From: JAZGAE01 sp036475545
GTDB taxonomy: Bacteria > Pseudomonadota > Alphaproteobacteria > DATDPM01
Assembly (NCBI GenBank): GCA_036475545.1
Contig: JAZGAE010000094.1
Coordinates: forward strand, 1 to 16,124
Direction of reading: 5' to 3'
Length of the DNA stretch: 16,124 nt
The notes beneath the pieces were generated by a model. The model ran no database searches and was not told where the DNA came from. It saw only the letters and a list, made by a program, of their open reading frames with translations. Below, piece by piece: positions 1-7,890 of this stretch (positions are counted from its first letter, which is position 1; every line of letters begins with the position of its first letter). A program made the translations under genes and the position numbers.

Positions 1-38
1 CGCATCCGCCCAGCCTCCGCCGTCCGACGATGATCGAA

Positions 39-59
39 AGGCCCGCGTCGAGCGGGCCT
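39..59 (-). terminator. Probable intrinsic terminator of erpA
   Basis: An 8-bp perfect GC-rich inverted repeat (AGGCCCGC and its complement) flanks a 5-base loop. Read on the minus strand it is followed by a short T-rich stretch (TTTCGATC). It lies about 35 bases past the erpA stop codon, where a terminator for that gene would be expected. The T-run is short, so termination may be only partial. It could also serve a plus-strand gene ending left of the window, but the plus-strand side has no T-run. Confidence 0.6.
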
Positions 60-94
60 CGAGACTAGCACACGGCGCGGGCCCGGCCGCGCGC

Positions 95-454
95 TTATCC
101 GGTTGAGAAGGAGTTGCCGCAGCCGCAGGACGAGGCCGCGTTGGGGTTCTTTATGGCGAAGTAGGCGCCGATGAGGTCGTCGACGTAATCGACCTCGGAG
201 CCGGCAAGCAACGCGAGCGAGACCTCGTCCACCACCACGACCGCGCCGCCGTGCTCGAACACGGTGTCGTCGTCACCGCGCCGATCGTCGAAGGTGAACC
301 CGTATTGGAAGCCCTGGCAACCACCGCCGGAGACGGTGATGCGCAGCATGAGCCCGTCGTTCTCCTCCTCGAGCTGGAGGGCCGCGATGCGCCGGGCGGC
401 CCGATCCGTCACCGTCATCGCCGTCTCAAGCGCCGTGGTCGCGTCCGCAACCAT
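95..454 (-). CDS. erpA: A-type iron-sulfur cluster insertion protein (ErpA/IscA family)
   Basis: A 119-residue small carrier that delivers Fe-S clusters to apo-proteins in the cytoplasm. The family fold and its three cluster-binding cysteines are all present: C46 in SGGGCQGF, and C110 and C112 in the C-terminal SCGCGNSF. KNPNA just before the last pair is also typical. I chose the ATG at 452-454 because GAGGAG lies 5 bases upstream of it on the minus strand. An in-frame ATG 25 codons further upstream gives an Arg/Pro-rich extension foreign to the family. The gene diverges from dgt and is followed by a hairpin terminator, so it is probably a single-gene transcript. The symbol erpA rather than iscA or sufA is inferred from the absence of isc/suf neighbours and from the remembered dgt-argS context. 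The three cannot be separated with certainty from sequence alone. Confidence 0.9.
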   Translation of the reverse strand: MVADATTALETAMTVTDRAARRIAALQLEEENDGLMLRITVSGGGCQGFQYGFTFDDRRGDDDTVFEHGGAVVVVDEVSLALLAGSEVDYVDDLIGAYFAIKNPNAASSCGCGNSFSTG

Positions 455-651
455 GCAAGCTCCTCGTGCAACAGGTTGGAGACTGCCCGGAACGGGCCGC
501 TTCCTGCCGGTCCCGGACACTAGCCCCACACGGTGGCCTATGTAAGCGTTCGCGCCCGATTTTCAAATGCGCCGCGCACGCCCCGGCCGGATGCCAGGCA
601 AGGCGGGGCTCACCCGTTGCGCCGGTGCCCCGGCACGAGTAGTTTCCGGCC
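455..651. other. Divergent intergenic region between erpA and dgt
   Basis: This 197-bp region must hold promoters for both divergent genes. On the minus strand a -35-like TTGAAA (561-566) is followed about 16 bases on by only a weak -10-like TACATA (539-544), a possible erpA promoter. I see no convincing plus-strand promoter for dgt. A small hairpin-forming repeat (GTGCC/GGCAC, 626-637) lies near the dgt start, and its role is unknown. No small gene is supported here. Confidence 0.35.
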
Positions 652-1839
652 ATGGTCCGAGCCCAAGCCCACGCCTTGGCCCCCTACGCTTGCTACCCGG
701 AGAAGAGCCGCGGGCGGCTGCACCCGGAGCCGGAAAGCCCCACGCGCTCCCCCTTCCAGCGCGACCGCGACCGCATCATCCACTCGGCCGCGTTCCGCCG
801 GCTCAAGTACAAGACCCAGGTGTTCGTCTACCACGAGGGCGACTACTACCGCACGCGGCTCACCCATAGCCTCGAGGTGGCGCAGATCGCCCGCTCCATC
901 AGCCGGGCGATGGCCCTCAACGAAGACATGGCGGAGGCGGTGGCGCTCGCCCACGACCTCGGCCACACCCCCTTCGGCCACAGCGGCGAAGACGCGCTGA
1001 ACGAGATGATGGCGCCCTTCGGCGGCTTCGACCACAACGAGCAGGCGCTGCGTATTCTCACCATGCTGGAGCGCCGCTACGCCGAGTTCGATGGCCTGAA
1101 TCTCACCTGGGAGACCCTGGAAGGGGTGGTGAAGCACAACGGCCCGCTGTTGGGGCAAGGCGAGGACCGGCCGGTGCCGGCCACCATCGCCGAGTACGTG
1201 AAGGACCACGACCTCGAGATCCACACCTTCGCCGGCGCAGAGGCGCAACTGGCGGCGCTGGCGGACGACCTCGCCTACACCAATCACGACATCGACGACG
1301 GACTGCGCGCCGGCCTCTTCACCGTGGCGGATCTCAAGGACGTGCCGCTCGCGGGCCCCATCTTCGCCGAGGTGGCGGACCGCTACCCGGGGATCGAGAC
1401 CCCGCGGCTCATCCACGAATCCGTGCGTCGCCTCATCGACCGCATGGTCAACGACGTGGTCGCCGAGACCCGCCGTAGGCTGGAGGCGGCCAAGCCGGCC
1501 TCGGCCGACGACGTCCGCGGGCTCCAGGACCCGGTCGTGGACTTCTCGCAAGCGATGAAGGCGGACCTCGCCCCGTTGAAGAAATTCCTGTTCCAGTCAA
1601 TGTACCGCCACTACAAGGTCAACCGCATGGCGAGCAAGGCCAAGCGCGTGGTCCGGGACCTGTTCAAGCTTTACCTCGGCGAGCCCCAGTGTCTGCCGAC
1701 CGAGTGGCGCCACCAGGCGGATGGCCTCGACGAGCCCGCGCTGGCGCGCCTCGTGGCCGATTACATCGCCGGCATGACGGACCGGTACGCGCTCGGGGAG
1801 CACCAGCGCCTGTACGATCCCTACGCCAGATTAGAATGA
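652..1839 (+). CDS. dgt: dGTPase-like deoxynucleoside triphosphate triphosphohydrolase, HD superfamily
   Basis: A cytoplasmic HD-domain enzyme of 395 residues. The family splits dNTPs (dGTP in E. coli) into deoxynucleoside and triphosphate and so trims the dNTP pool. The N-terminal region around residues 35-53 (SPFQRDRDRIIHSAAFRRL) and the HD metal ligands are all visible: H72 in RLTHS, H101-D102 in AHDLGHTPFGH and D206 in LADDLAYTNHDIDD. The length fits the shorter alphaproteobacterial dGTPase-like group rather than the longer E. coli Dgt, so dGTP specificity is not assured. The start is the ATG at 652; no strong ribosome site precedes it, but the N-terminus matches remembered homologues. 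The stop overlaps the argS start (ATGA), which implies translational coupling. It is likely the first gene of the block running to scpB. Confidence 0.93.
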   Translation: MVRAQAHALAPYACYPEKSRGRLHPEPESPTRSPFQRDRDRIIHSAAFRRLKYKTQVFVYHEGDYYRTRLTHSLEVAQIARSISRAMALNEDMAEAVALAHDLGHTPFGHSGEDALNEMMAPFGGFDHNEQALRILTMLERRYAEFDGLNLTWETLEGVVKHNGPLLGQGEDRPVPATIAEYVKDHDLEIHTFAGAEAQLAALADDLAYTNHDIDDGLRAGLFTVADLKDVPLAGPIFAEVADRYPGIETPRLIHESVRRLIDRMVNDVVAETRRRLEAAKPASADDVRGLQDPVVDFSQAMKADLAPLKKFLFQSMYRHYKVNRMASKAKRVVRDLFKLYLGEPQCLPTEWRHQADGLDEPALARLVADYIAGMTDRYALGEHQRLYDPYARLE

Positions 1840-3590
1840 ATTTCTTCAGCTACTTGCGGAACGACGTTATCAAGGCGCTTGAGGCGCTGGCGGCGACGGG
1901 CGACTTGCCCGCGGGCCTCGATACGAGTCGGGTGGCGGTGGAGCCCCCGCGGGAGGCCGCCCACGGCGACGTCGCCACCAACGCCGCCCTGGTGCTCGCC
2001 AAGGAGGCCGGCAGGAAGCCGCGCGAGCTGGCCGAGATGCTGGCGGCGCGCCTGCGCGAGTGCGACGACGTCGTCGCGGCGCAAGTAGCCGGGCCCGGGT
2101 TCATCAACCTGCGCTTGGCCCAGCCGTTCTGGTACGAGAGGCTGGTGGAAATCCTGCTGGCTGGTCCGGAGTACGGCGCAAGCGACCTGGGGCACGGTGA
2201 AAAGGTCGACGTGGAGTACGTCTCCGTCAACCCGACGGGGCCGATGCACGTGGGCCACGGCCGCGGCGCGGTGGTCGGCGACGCGCTGGCTTCGCTCCTG
2301 GAGAAGGTGGGCTACAAGGTCACCCGCGAGTTCTACGTCAACGACGCCGGCGCCCAGGTGGACGCGCTCGCCCGGTCGACGTACCTGCGCTACCGGGAGG
2401 CGCTTGGCCACGAAATAGGCGAGATTCCCGAGGGCTACTACCCCGGCGAGTATCTCCGCGATGTGGCCGCGGCGCTCGCCGCCCGGGACGGCGACAAGTG
2501 GCTGGACAAGGCCGATGCCGAGTGGCTGGAGCCCGTTCGCCGCTTCGCCGTGGACGCCATCATGGCGGGGATCAAGGAGGAGCTCGCCGCCCTGGGCGTG
2601 GCGCACGACGTCTTCGTCTCGGAGAGGGCGTTGCTCGAATCCGGCGGGGTCGACGACGTGATCGCCACCCTCGAGGCCCGCGGCCTCATCTACACGGGCG
2701 TGCTCGAGCCCCCCAAGGGCAAGGTCCCGGAGGACTGGGAGCCACGGCCGCAGGTCCTTTTCCGCGCCACCGACTTCGGCGACGACGTCGACCGGCCGCT
2801 CAAGAAGTCGGACGGAAGCTGGACCTATTTCGCCTCCGACATCACCTATCACCTGGACAAGTTCCACCGCGGCTTCCACAACATGATCAACGTCTGGGGC
2901 GCGGATCACGCCGGCTACGTGAAACGGATGCAGGCGGCGGTGACGGCGGTGACCGACGGCGAGGGCGTTCTCGACGTCAAGATCTGCCAGCTCGTGAATC
3001 TCTTGGACAAGGGCGTGCCGGTGAAGATGTCGAAGCGAGCGGGGGCGTTCGTGACGCTTCGCGAGGTGGTGGACAAGGTCGGCAAGGACGTGGTGCGCTT
3101 CATCATGCTGACCCGCAAGAACGACGCGCCGCTCGACTTCGATCTCGTCAAGGTGACCGAGCACTCCCGCGACAATCCCGTGTTCTACGTGCAGTACGCG
3201 CACGCCCGGTGCTGTTCCGTGCTGCGCCACGCCCGCGCCGAGTTTCCGGACCTGGACCTCGAGGCGCTGGCGCTGGCGAGGGCGAGGCTCGATCGCTTGA
3301 CCGGCGAAGACGAGCTTGGTTTGATCAAGCTCATGGCTGGCTGGCCACGCGTGGTGGAAGGGGCGGCGGAGGCGCACGAGCCGCATCGGTTGGCCTTTTA
3401 CCTTTCGGACTTGGCCGCGACGTTCCACGCCCTTTGGGCCAAGGGAACGGAGGATGCCAGCCTGCGTTTCCTGATTCACGACGATGCCGATCTGACGGTC
3501 GCGCGGATCGCCCTGGTCAAGGCCGTGGCCGTGGTGGTCGCCTCCGGCTTGAAGGTCTTCGGCGTCGAGCCGGTCCAGGAGTTGCGCTGA
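1836..3590 (+). CDS. argS: Arginyl-tRNA synthetase
   Basis: A class I aminoacyl-tRNA synthetase of 584 residues that charges tRNA-Arg with arginine. The N-terminal Add-1 domain occupies roughly residues 1-90. The ATP-binding HIGH motif appears as HVGH (138-141) inside SVNPTGPMHVGHGRG. The conserved WGADHAGYVKRM begins at 354, and the KMSK loop is exact at 397-400. The C-terminal anticodon-binding DALR domain runs from about 465 to the end (FYVQYAHARCCSVLRHA near its start). The start is the ATG at 1836, sharing four bases with the dgt stop. A longer frame beginning at 1689 lies within dgt and its extension does not look like ArgS. Length is normal and nothing is missing. The stop overlaps the next ATG by one base. 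Confidence 0.97.
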   Translation: MNFFSYLRNDVIKALEALAATGDLPAGLDTSRVAVEPPREAAHGDVATNAALVLAKEAGRKPRELAEMLAARLRECDDVVAAQVAGPGFINLRLAQPFWYERLVEILLAGPEYGASDLGHGEKVDVEYVSVNPTGPMHVGHGRGAVVGDALASLLEKVGYKVTREFYVNDAGAQVDALARSTYLRYREALGHEIGEIPEGYYPGEYLRDVAAALAARDGDKWLDKADAEWLEPVRRFAVDAIMAGIKEELAALGVAHDVFVSERALLESGGVDDVIATLEARGLIYTGVLEPPKGKVPEDWEPRPQVLFRATDFGDDVDRPLKKSDGSWTYFASDITYHLDKFHRGFHNMINVWGADHAGYVKRMQAAVTAVTDGEGVLDVKICQLVNLLDKGVPVKMSKRAGAFVTLREVVDKVGKDVVRFIMLTRKNDAPLDFDLVKVTEHSRDNPVFYVQYAHARCCSVLRHARAEFPDLDLEALALARARLDRLTGEDELGLIKLMAGWPRVVEGAAEAHEPHRLAFYLSDLAATFHALWAKGTEDASLRFLIHDDADLTVARIALVKAVAVVVASGLKVFGVEPVQELR

Positions 3591-4579
3591 TGCCCTCGCC
3601 ATGGGGCTCGCGCCAGGGATCCGCCGAAATCCTTCCTCCGGGATCCTCGTTTGAGCCCGGCAAGGCGCGGCGCGCAATTTCCCGCACTCGCATGGCCGTC
3701 GCCGTGGCGGCGCTCGGCGCCTTCGCGACCTTCACCTGGTATGCCTACGACCGGGCCGTGCGGCCGGGGGCCGACGGCATCGCGCCGCTGATCAAGGCGG
3801 ACCAGGAGCCAACGCGGGTGCGGCCCGAAAGCCCGGGCGGGATGGAGGTGCCCCACCAGGACAAGATGGTCTACGAGGAGCTCGCCGGCCGCGGGGGCGC
3901 GCCCAGGGTCGAGCGCCTGCTGCCGCCGCCGGAGACGCCGCTCGCGCCGCCGGCGCTGGCCGAGGCGGACATCGCCACCTCGGCCGGGGCGGGATCGGAG
4001 GAGGTCGAAACGGTCATCGCCCCGGTCCCGCCTTCGCCTGCGCCTCAGGCCCCGCCGGACGTCCAAGCGGAGACGGCGTCCGCCGCGGCCTCGTCGGAAC
4101 CGGTGGAGTCGGCCGCCACAACACCGGAACCGACCGGCGAGGCGTCGGCAAGCGGCGCGGCGACGGAACCGGAGAAGGTGGGCGCGGCGCCAGCGGCCGG
4201 GGCGCCCGCCGCCGACAAGGCCCCGGCGGCCACGCCCGAGGCCCCGGCAAGCCCGCCGGAGCAAAAGCCCAAGGAAACGGAAGTCGCGGCCGTGACGCAG
4301 CGGGCAGGGACGCCGCCGCCCGCCGCCGAGGCCGGCGCCTACCGGATTCAGGTGGCGGCGGTGCGCAGCCGCGAGGGTGCGGAGCGCGAATGGCGGCGGC
4401 TCAAGAAGGCGAACGGCGACCTGCTCGGGCCGCTCACCCTGACCATCGAGAAGGCGAACCTCGGCGCCAAGGGAATCTTCTACCGCGTTCGAGGCGGCCC
4501 GCTGAGCCGGCAAGCCGCCGTGGAGGCCTGTGCGGAGCTCAAGCGCCGCAAGACGGGGTGCCTCGTTGTCGGACCCTGA
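3590..4579 (+). CDS. Single-pass membrane protein with C-terminal SPOR domain
   Basis: A 329-residue protein built like a bitopic cell-envelope protein: a short cytoplasmic N-terminus, one membrane segment at about residues 34-53 (followed by YAYDRAV), a long linker, and a SPOR domain in the last 80 or so residues (YRIQVAAVRSREGAEREWRRL to the C-terminus). SPOR domains bind septal peptidoglycan stripped of stem peptides, so a division or septum role is likely but inferred. Just past the membrane segment is a conserved-looking block (APLIKAD through PHQDKMVYEEL, about 64-98) that I associate with alphaproteobacterial SPOR proteins encoded beside argS. The linker at about 105-245 is almost entirely Ala, Pro, Glu, Thr and Ser and is probably disordered. 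The start overlaps the argS stop by one base. No established symbol fits; it is not clearly FtsN or DedD. Confidence 0.85.
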   Translation: MPSPWGSRQGSAEILPPGSSFEPGKARRAISRTRMAVAVAALGAFATFTWYAYDRAVRPGADGIAPLIKADQEPTRVRPESPGGMEVPHQDKMVYEELAGRGGAPRVERLLPPPETPLAPPALAEADIATSAGAGSEEVETVIAPVPPSPAPQAPPDVQAETASAAASSEPVESAATTPEPTGEASASGAATEPEKVGAAPAAGAPAADKAPAATPEAPASPPEQKPKETEVAAVTQRAGTPPPAAEAGAYRIQVAAVRSREGAEREWRRLKKANGDLLGPLTLTIEKANLGAKGIFYRVRGGPLSRQAAVEACAELKRRKTGCLVVGP

Positions 4580-5609
4580 GCGCCCCAGCCCCCGGGCCGT
4601 CATCTTCGGCTGCGCGGGCCCCCGCCTGAGCGATCCCGAGGCGCTCTTCTTCGCCGCTGCCGAGCCGGCGGGATTCATCCTGTTCGACCGCAACTGCCGC
4701 GACCCGGGCCAGGTGCGCGACCTGGTCGCGGCGCTCAGGGCTTGCATCGGCCGCCCCCACGCTCCGGTGCTGATCGACCAGGAAGGCGGCCGGGTGGCGC
4801 GGCTCGGGCCGCCTCACTGGCGCAACCTTCCCGCGGCGGGGCGGATTGGCGCGCTGGCGCAAGGCGACGCGGAGCTGGGGCGCGAGGCGGCGTGGACGGT
4901 GGCGCGGCTCATCGCCGCCGATCTTCAGCCGCTCGGCATCACGGTCGACTGCGCGCCGGTCCTCGACGTGCCCGCGCCCGGCGCGCACGGCATCATCGGC
5001 GACCGCGCCATCGGCCCCACGCCCAAGCTCGCCGCGGACCTCGGGCGGGCCTTCTGCGAGGGATTGCTGGCCGGCGGCGTGATCCCGGTCATCAAGCACA
5101 TTCCCGGCCACGGCCGCGCCACGGTCGACAGCCACGCCGGACTCCCGATCGTCGATGCCGCGAGGGAGGCGCTGGAGCAAGCGGACTTCGCTCCTTTCCG
5201 CGCCCTGGCCGACATGCCCTGGGCGATGACCGCCCATATCCTCTACCGCGCCCTCGATGCCCGCCTTCCCGCCACGACCTCGCCGGCCGTGATCGGCGAG
5301 GTCATTCGCGGCGCGATCGGCTTCGACGGGGTCCTCGTCTCCGACGACCTCTCCATGGAGGCGCTCTCGGGCACGCCCGGCGAGCGGGCGGCGGCGGCGC
5401 TGGCCGCGGGCTGCGACCTGGTTCTTCACTGCAACGCCTCCCACCCCGAGATGGAAGAGGTGGCCGCCGCCACGCCGCCGGTGAGCGCGACCGCCCGTGC
5501 GCGGCTCTCCCGCGCCGAGGCCATGCGCGAGCCGCCGCAAGAGGCGGATGCGACGGCGCTGGCGGCGCGGCTGCACTTCTTGATGGGCGAGGCGGCCGCG
5601 ATAGGTTAG
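4566..5609 (+). CDS. nagZ: Beta-N-acetylhexosaminidase, glycoside hydrolase family 3
   Basis: A cytoplasmic enzyme that removes N-acetylglucosamine from anhydromuropeptides during cell-wall recycling. With the start used here it has 347 residues. GH3 NagZ signatures are clear: LIDQEGGRVARL (about 69-80), KHIPGHG followed by DSH (about 177-190, the loop carrying the catalytic His), and SDDLSMEAL (about 259-267, with the nucleophilic Asp). It is a single-domain protein with no signal peptide, as expected for NagZ. The start is uncertain. TTG at 4566 fits the homologous N-terminus best and overlaps the SPOR gene by 14 bases. GTG at 4530 is the alternative, with GGAGG only 3 bases ahead. In some bacteria NagZ products modulate AmpC beta-lactamase induction; nothing here shows that. 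Confidence 0.92.
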   Translation: MSDPERPSPRAVIFGCAGPRLSDPEALFFAAAEPAGFILFDRNCRDPGQVRDLVAALRACIGRPHAPVLIDQEGGRVARLGPPHWRNLPAAGRIGALAQGDAELGREAAWTVARLIAADLQPLGITVDCAPVLDVPAPGAHGIIGDRAIGPTPKLAADLGRAFCEGLLAGGVIPVIKHIPGHGRATVDSHAGLPIVDAAREALEQADFAPFRALADMPWAMTAHILYRALDARLPATTSPAVIGEVIRGAIGFDGVLVSDDLSMEALSGTPGERAAAALAAGCDLVLHCNASHPEMEEVAAATPPVSATARARLSRAEAMREPPQEADATALAARLHFLMGEAAAIG

Positions 5610-5621
5610 GCGGAGGGTGTA

Positions 5622-6317
5622 ATGTCCGGCCTGGGAGATATCGTGTACGCCGTGTCGATCTGGGCGGTGCCCGTGATCGTGGCGATCACCTTTCACGAGG
5701 CCGCCCACGGCTACGTCGCCTGGCGGCTAGGGGACGATACCGCGTACCGGTTGGGGCGGGTCAGCTTCAATCCGCTGAAGCACATCGATCTCTTCGGGAC
5801 GATCATCCTGCCGGCGCTGTTGCTTCTCACGGTCAAGTTCGCGTTCGGCTGGGCGAAGCCGGTGCCGGTCAATTTCGCGCGGCTCAACCGCCCTCGCCAG
5901 GACATGGTGTGGGTGGCGGCCGCCGGGCCCGCGACCAACATCGCCTTGGCGTTCGCCTCGGCCGTGCTCATTCGTATCGTGGGGCTGTTTCCGGCGGCCG
6001 TTGCCGACTGGGCTACGGCGACGCTGTCTGCGTCGGTGCTCATCAACCTGATTCTGGCCGTCTTCAACATGCTCCCCCTGCCTCCCCTCGACGGCGGGCG
6101 GGTCGCCGTCGGCCTGCTGCCGGATGCGTTGGCGCGGCCGTTGGCGCGGCTGGAGCGGTGGGGGCTATTAATCATCATCGGAATGCTGTTTATTCTTCCG
6201 TTCATAGGCGCCCAGCTCGGCGTGAACCTCAGCGTGTTTCGTTGGCTGGTGGGTGGGCCGGTGTTTTTCCTGGTGAGGCTTATCGAGACCATAACCGGCG
6301 CGTCCCTGGAATTCTGA
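5622..6317 (+). CDS. M50-family (site-2 protease-like) membrane zinc metalloprotease
   Basis: A polytopic inner-membrane protein of 231 residues. The zinc motif HEAAH is at 25-29 in the first hydrophobic segment. The second conserved site, LDGG with metal-ligand Asp157, follows LPLPP in a later membrane segment. Several hydrophobic stretches (about 9-30, 58-76, 95-122, 136-152 and 182-205) fit a compact site-2 protease core with no PDZ or CBS domain, so it is neither RseP-like nor SpoIVFB-like in architecture. It resembles the small YwhC-type S2P group, whose substrates are largely unknown. GGAGG lies 5 bases before the ATG, a strong ribosome site. It sits 12 bases after nagZ and 2 bases before scpA, so it is almost certainly co-transcribed. 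Its target cannot be read from the sequence. Confidence 0.9.
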   Translation: MSGLGDIVYAVSIWAVPVIVAITFHEAAHGYVAWRLGDDTAYRLGRVSFNPLKHIDLFGTIILPALLLLTVKFAFGWAKPVPVNFARLNRPRQDMVWVAAAGPATNIALAFASAVLIRIVGLFPAAVADWATATLSASVLINLILAVFNMLPLPPLDGGRVAVGLLPDALARPLARLERWGLLIIIGMLFILPFIGAQLGVNLSVFRWLVGGPVFFLVRLIETITGASLEF

Positions 6318-6319
6318 AG

Positions 6320-7159
6320 ATGACGCCCGACGACCCATTCGAGGAGGACGGCAGCGAAGGCGGCCGGGACGTGGAGCACGGCGAAACCGAGGCCCAGCTC
6401 GTCGTCGACCTCGAGGGATACGAGGGGCCGCTCGACGTGCTGCTCACGCTCGCCCGGGAGCAAAAAGTCGACCTCACGCGGCTGTCGATCCTGGAGCTGG
6501 CCAACCAGTACCTGGCCTTCATCGCCCGTGCGCGGACGTTGCGCCTCGAGATCGCGGCCGACTATCTGGTGATGGCGGCGTGGCTGGCGTACCTGAAGTC
6601 GCGCCTGCTGCTTCCCCAACCCAGCGAAGAGGAACCCACCGCCGAGCAAATGGCCGCCGCGCTCGCCTTTCAGCTCCAGCGCCTGGAGGCGATGCGGCAG
6701 GCGGGCGTGCGGCTGATGTCCCGGCCGCGGCTCGGGATCGACATTTTCGCCCGCGGGGCGCCGGAAGGGTTGCGCACCGTCCGGGCACGCGTCTTCGAGG
6801 TCACGCTCTACGACCTGCTCACGGCCTATGGGACGCAGCACCGCCGCCAAACCGGCGGCACGCTCCATATCTTGCCGTCCGAGATCTACTCGATGGACGA
6901 TGCACTGCAGCGCCTGACGCGGCTGCTGGGCGGCGCGCCCGAGTGGCAGTCGCTCATCAGCTTCCTTCCGGGAGACCTCAAGGGGGGGCTGGTCGCGCGC
7001 TCCGCGCTCGCCGCGACCTTCGCGGCCAGCCTCGAACTGGCGCGCTCGGGCCGGGTGCGGCTTCGCCAAAACTCTCCGTTCGGGCCCATCTACGTGCGGA
7101 CGCGGACGCCCGAGGCCGCGTCCGGAAGCGGGCCGGCGGGCGGCGACGGCGGCTCGTGA
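6320..7159 (+). CDS. scpA: Segregation and condensation protein A (kleisin)
   Basis: The kleisin subunit of the SMC-ScpAB condensin, which bridges SMC heads in chromosome organisation and segregation. It has 279 residues. After an acidic N-terminal tail (about 1-25) comes the ScpA hallmark LEGYEGPLDVLLTL (31-44), then the helical region with DYLVMAAWLAYLKSRLLLP (81-99) that binds SMC. The C-terminal winged-helix part (about 205-265) ends with SPFGPIYVR. The ATG lies 2 bases after the protease stop, and scpB follows 11 bases later. A much longer overlapping frame that begins at 4742 is out of phase with nagZ and is not used. An smc gene is not in the window, as is common. Confidence 0.95.
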   Translation: MTPDDPFEEDGSEGGRDVEHGETEAQLVVDLEGYEGPLDVLLTLAREQKVDLTRLSILELANQYLAFIARARTLRLEIAADYLVMAAWLAYLKSRLLLPQPSEEEPTAEQMAAALAFQLQRLEAMRQAGVRLMSRPRLGIDIFARGAPEGLRTVRARVFEVTLYDLLTAYGTQHRRQTGGTLHILPSEIYSMDDALQRLTRLLGGAPEWQSLISFLPGDLKGGLVARSALAATFAASLELARSGRVRLRQNSPFGPIYVRTRTPEAASGSGPAGGDGGS

Positions 7160-7170
7160 CGGGTCCCGGC

Positions 7171-7890
7171 ATGACCGGAAACAGCGGACCGGCCGCAGCG
7201 GGCCTCGGGAACATGGCGGATCCGCACCAGCAGCTGCGCCTTTTGGAGGCGTTGCTCTTCGCCGCCGCCGAACCGCTGGACGAGGCGACGCTCATCGGCC
7301 GCTTGCCCGACGGCGCGGAGTTGCCCGCGCTCCTCGACGAACTTGCGGGCCTTTACGCCAACCGCGGCGTGCGCCTGGTCAAGGTGGGCAGGCACTGGGC
7401 CTTTCGGACCGCGCCGGACCTGACCTCGTTCCTCCAGATCGAGAGGCACGTCAGCCGCAGGCTGTCGCAGGCGGCGGTGGAGACACTCGCGATCATCGCC
7501 TATCACCAGCCGGTGACCCGCGCGGAGGTCGAGGAGATTCGCTGCAAGACGCTCAGCCGCGGCACCCTCGACGTGCTCCTGGAGGCAGGCTGGATCCGGC
7601 CCAAGGGCCGGCGCCGGAGCCCGGGCCGGCCCGTCACCTGGGGCACCACCGAGGGTTTCCTCGACCACTTCGGGCTCGAAAACCTCGAGGACCTTCCCGG
7701 GATCGAGGAGCTGAAGGCGACGGGGCTCCTGGACGCGCGCCCGGCGATCTCCACTGCCGGCGCATTGGCCGGCGGGAACGGGGATGAGGCCACCGAGGAA
7801 GAGGACGAGGATGTCGAGCCCGCGAACGAGGAGGCGGCGCACCCGGGAACGGCGCGTCTGGTGTCCGGAATGCCCCCCGCAGACGATTGA
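7171..7890 (+). CDS. scpB: Segregation and condensation protein B
   Basis: The ScpB partner of ScpA, a dimeric protein with two winged-helix domains that binds the kleisin. Residues LRLLEALLFAAAEPLDEATL (22-41) open the first domain. SQAAVETLAIIAYHQPVTRAEVEEIR starts the second and is a family signature, followed by RPVTWGTTEGFLDHFGL. The C-terminus (about 205-239) is a strongly acidic, probably disordered tail. The start is ambiguous. ATG 7171 is used here (239 residues). GTG 7156 would overlap the scpA stop, and ATG 7213 fits the homologous N-terminus best but has no usable ribosome site. The stop codon lies inside the -35 hexamer of the following promoter. Confidence 0.93.
   Translation: MTGNSGPAAAGLGNMADPHQQLRLLEALLFAAAEPLDEATLIGRLPDGAELPALLDELAGLYANRGVRLVKVGRHWAFRTAPDLTSFLQIERHVSRRLSQAAVETLAIIAYHQPVTRAEVEEIRCKTLSRGTLDVLLEAGWIRPKGRRRSPGRPVTWGTTEGFLDHFGLENLEDLPGIEELKATGLLDARPAISTAGALAGGNGDEATEEEDEDVEPANEEAAHPGTARLVSGMPPADD

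Noticed and set aside
1..33. Possible end of a plus-strand gene at the left edge (stop at 31-33)
   Set aside because: Only ten codons are visible, too few to identify or even support a gene.
626..637. Small hairpin upstream of dgt
   Set aside because: A 5-bp stem with a 2-base loop is too tight to fold well and is common by chance in DNA of this composition.
610..1551. Long open frame on the minus strand opposite dgt
   Set aside because: It mirrors a well-supported gene. Its translation is rich in His, Arg, Val and Gly, as expected from an antisense frame in GC-rich DNA, and it has no recognisable motif.
2498..3589. Upstream extension of the SPOR gene frame into argS
   Set aside because: The extension is Arg/Gly-rich out-of-frame argS sequence; the SPOR protein starts at the ATG overlapping the argS stop.
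1821..3677. 618-codon open frame on the minus strand opposite argS
   Set aside because: Long antisense frames are expected where codons end in G or C. ArgS on the plus strand has all its motifs, and the antisense product has no family features.
3476..4747. 423-codon minus-strand frame opposite the SPOR gene
   Set aside because: Composition is dominated by Arg, Gly and Ala from the Pro/Ala linker's complement; no motif and no ribosome site.
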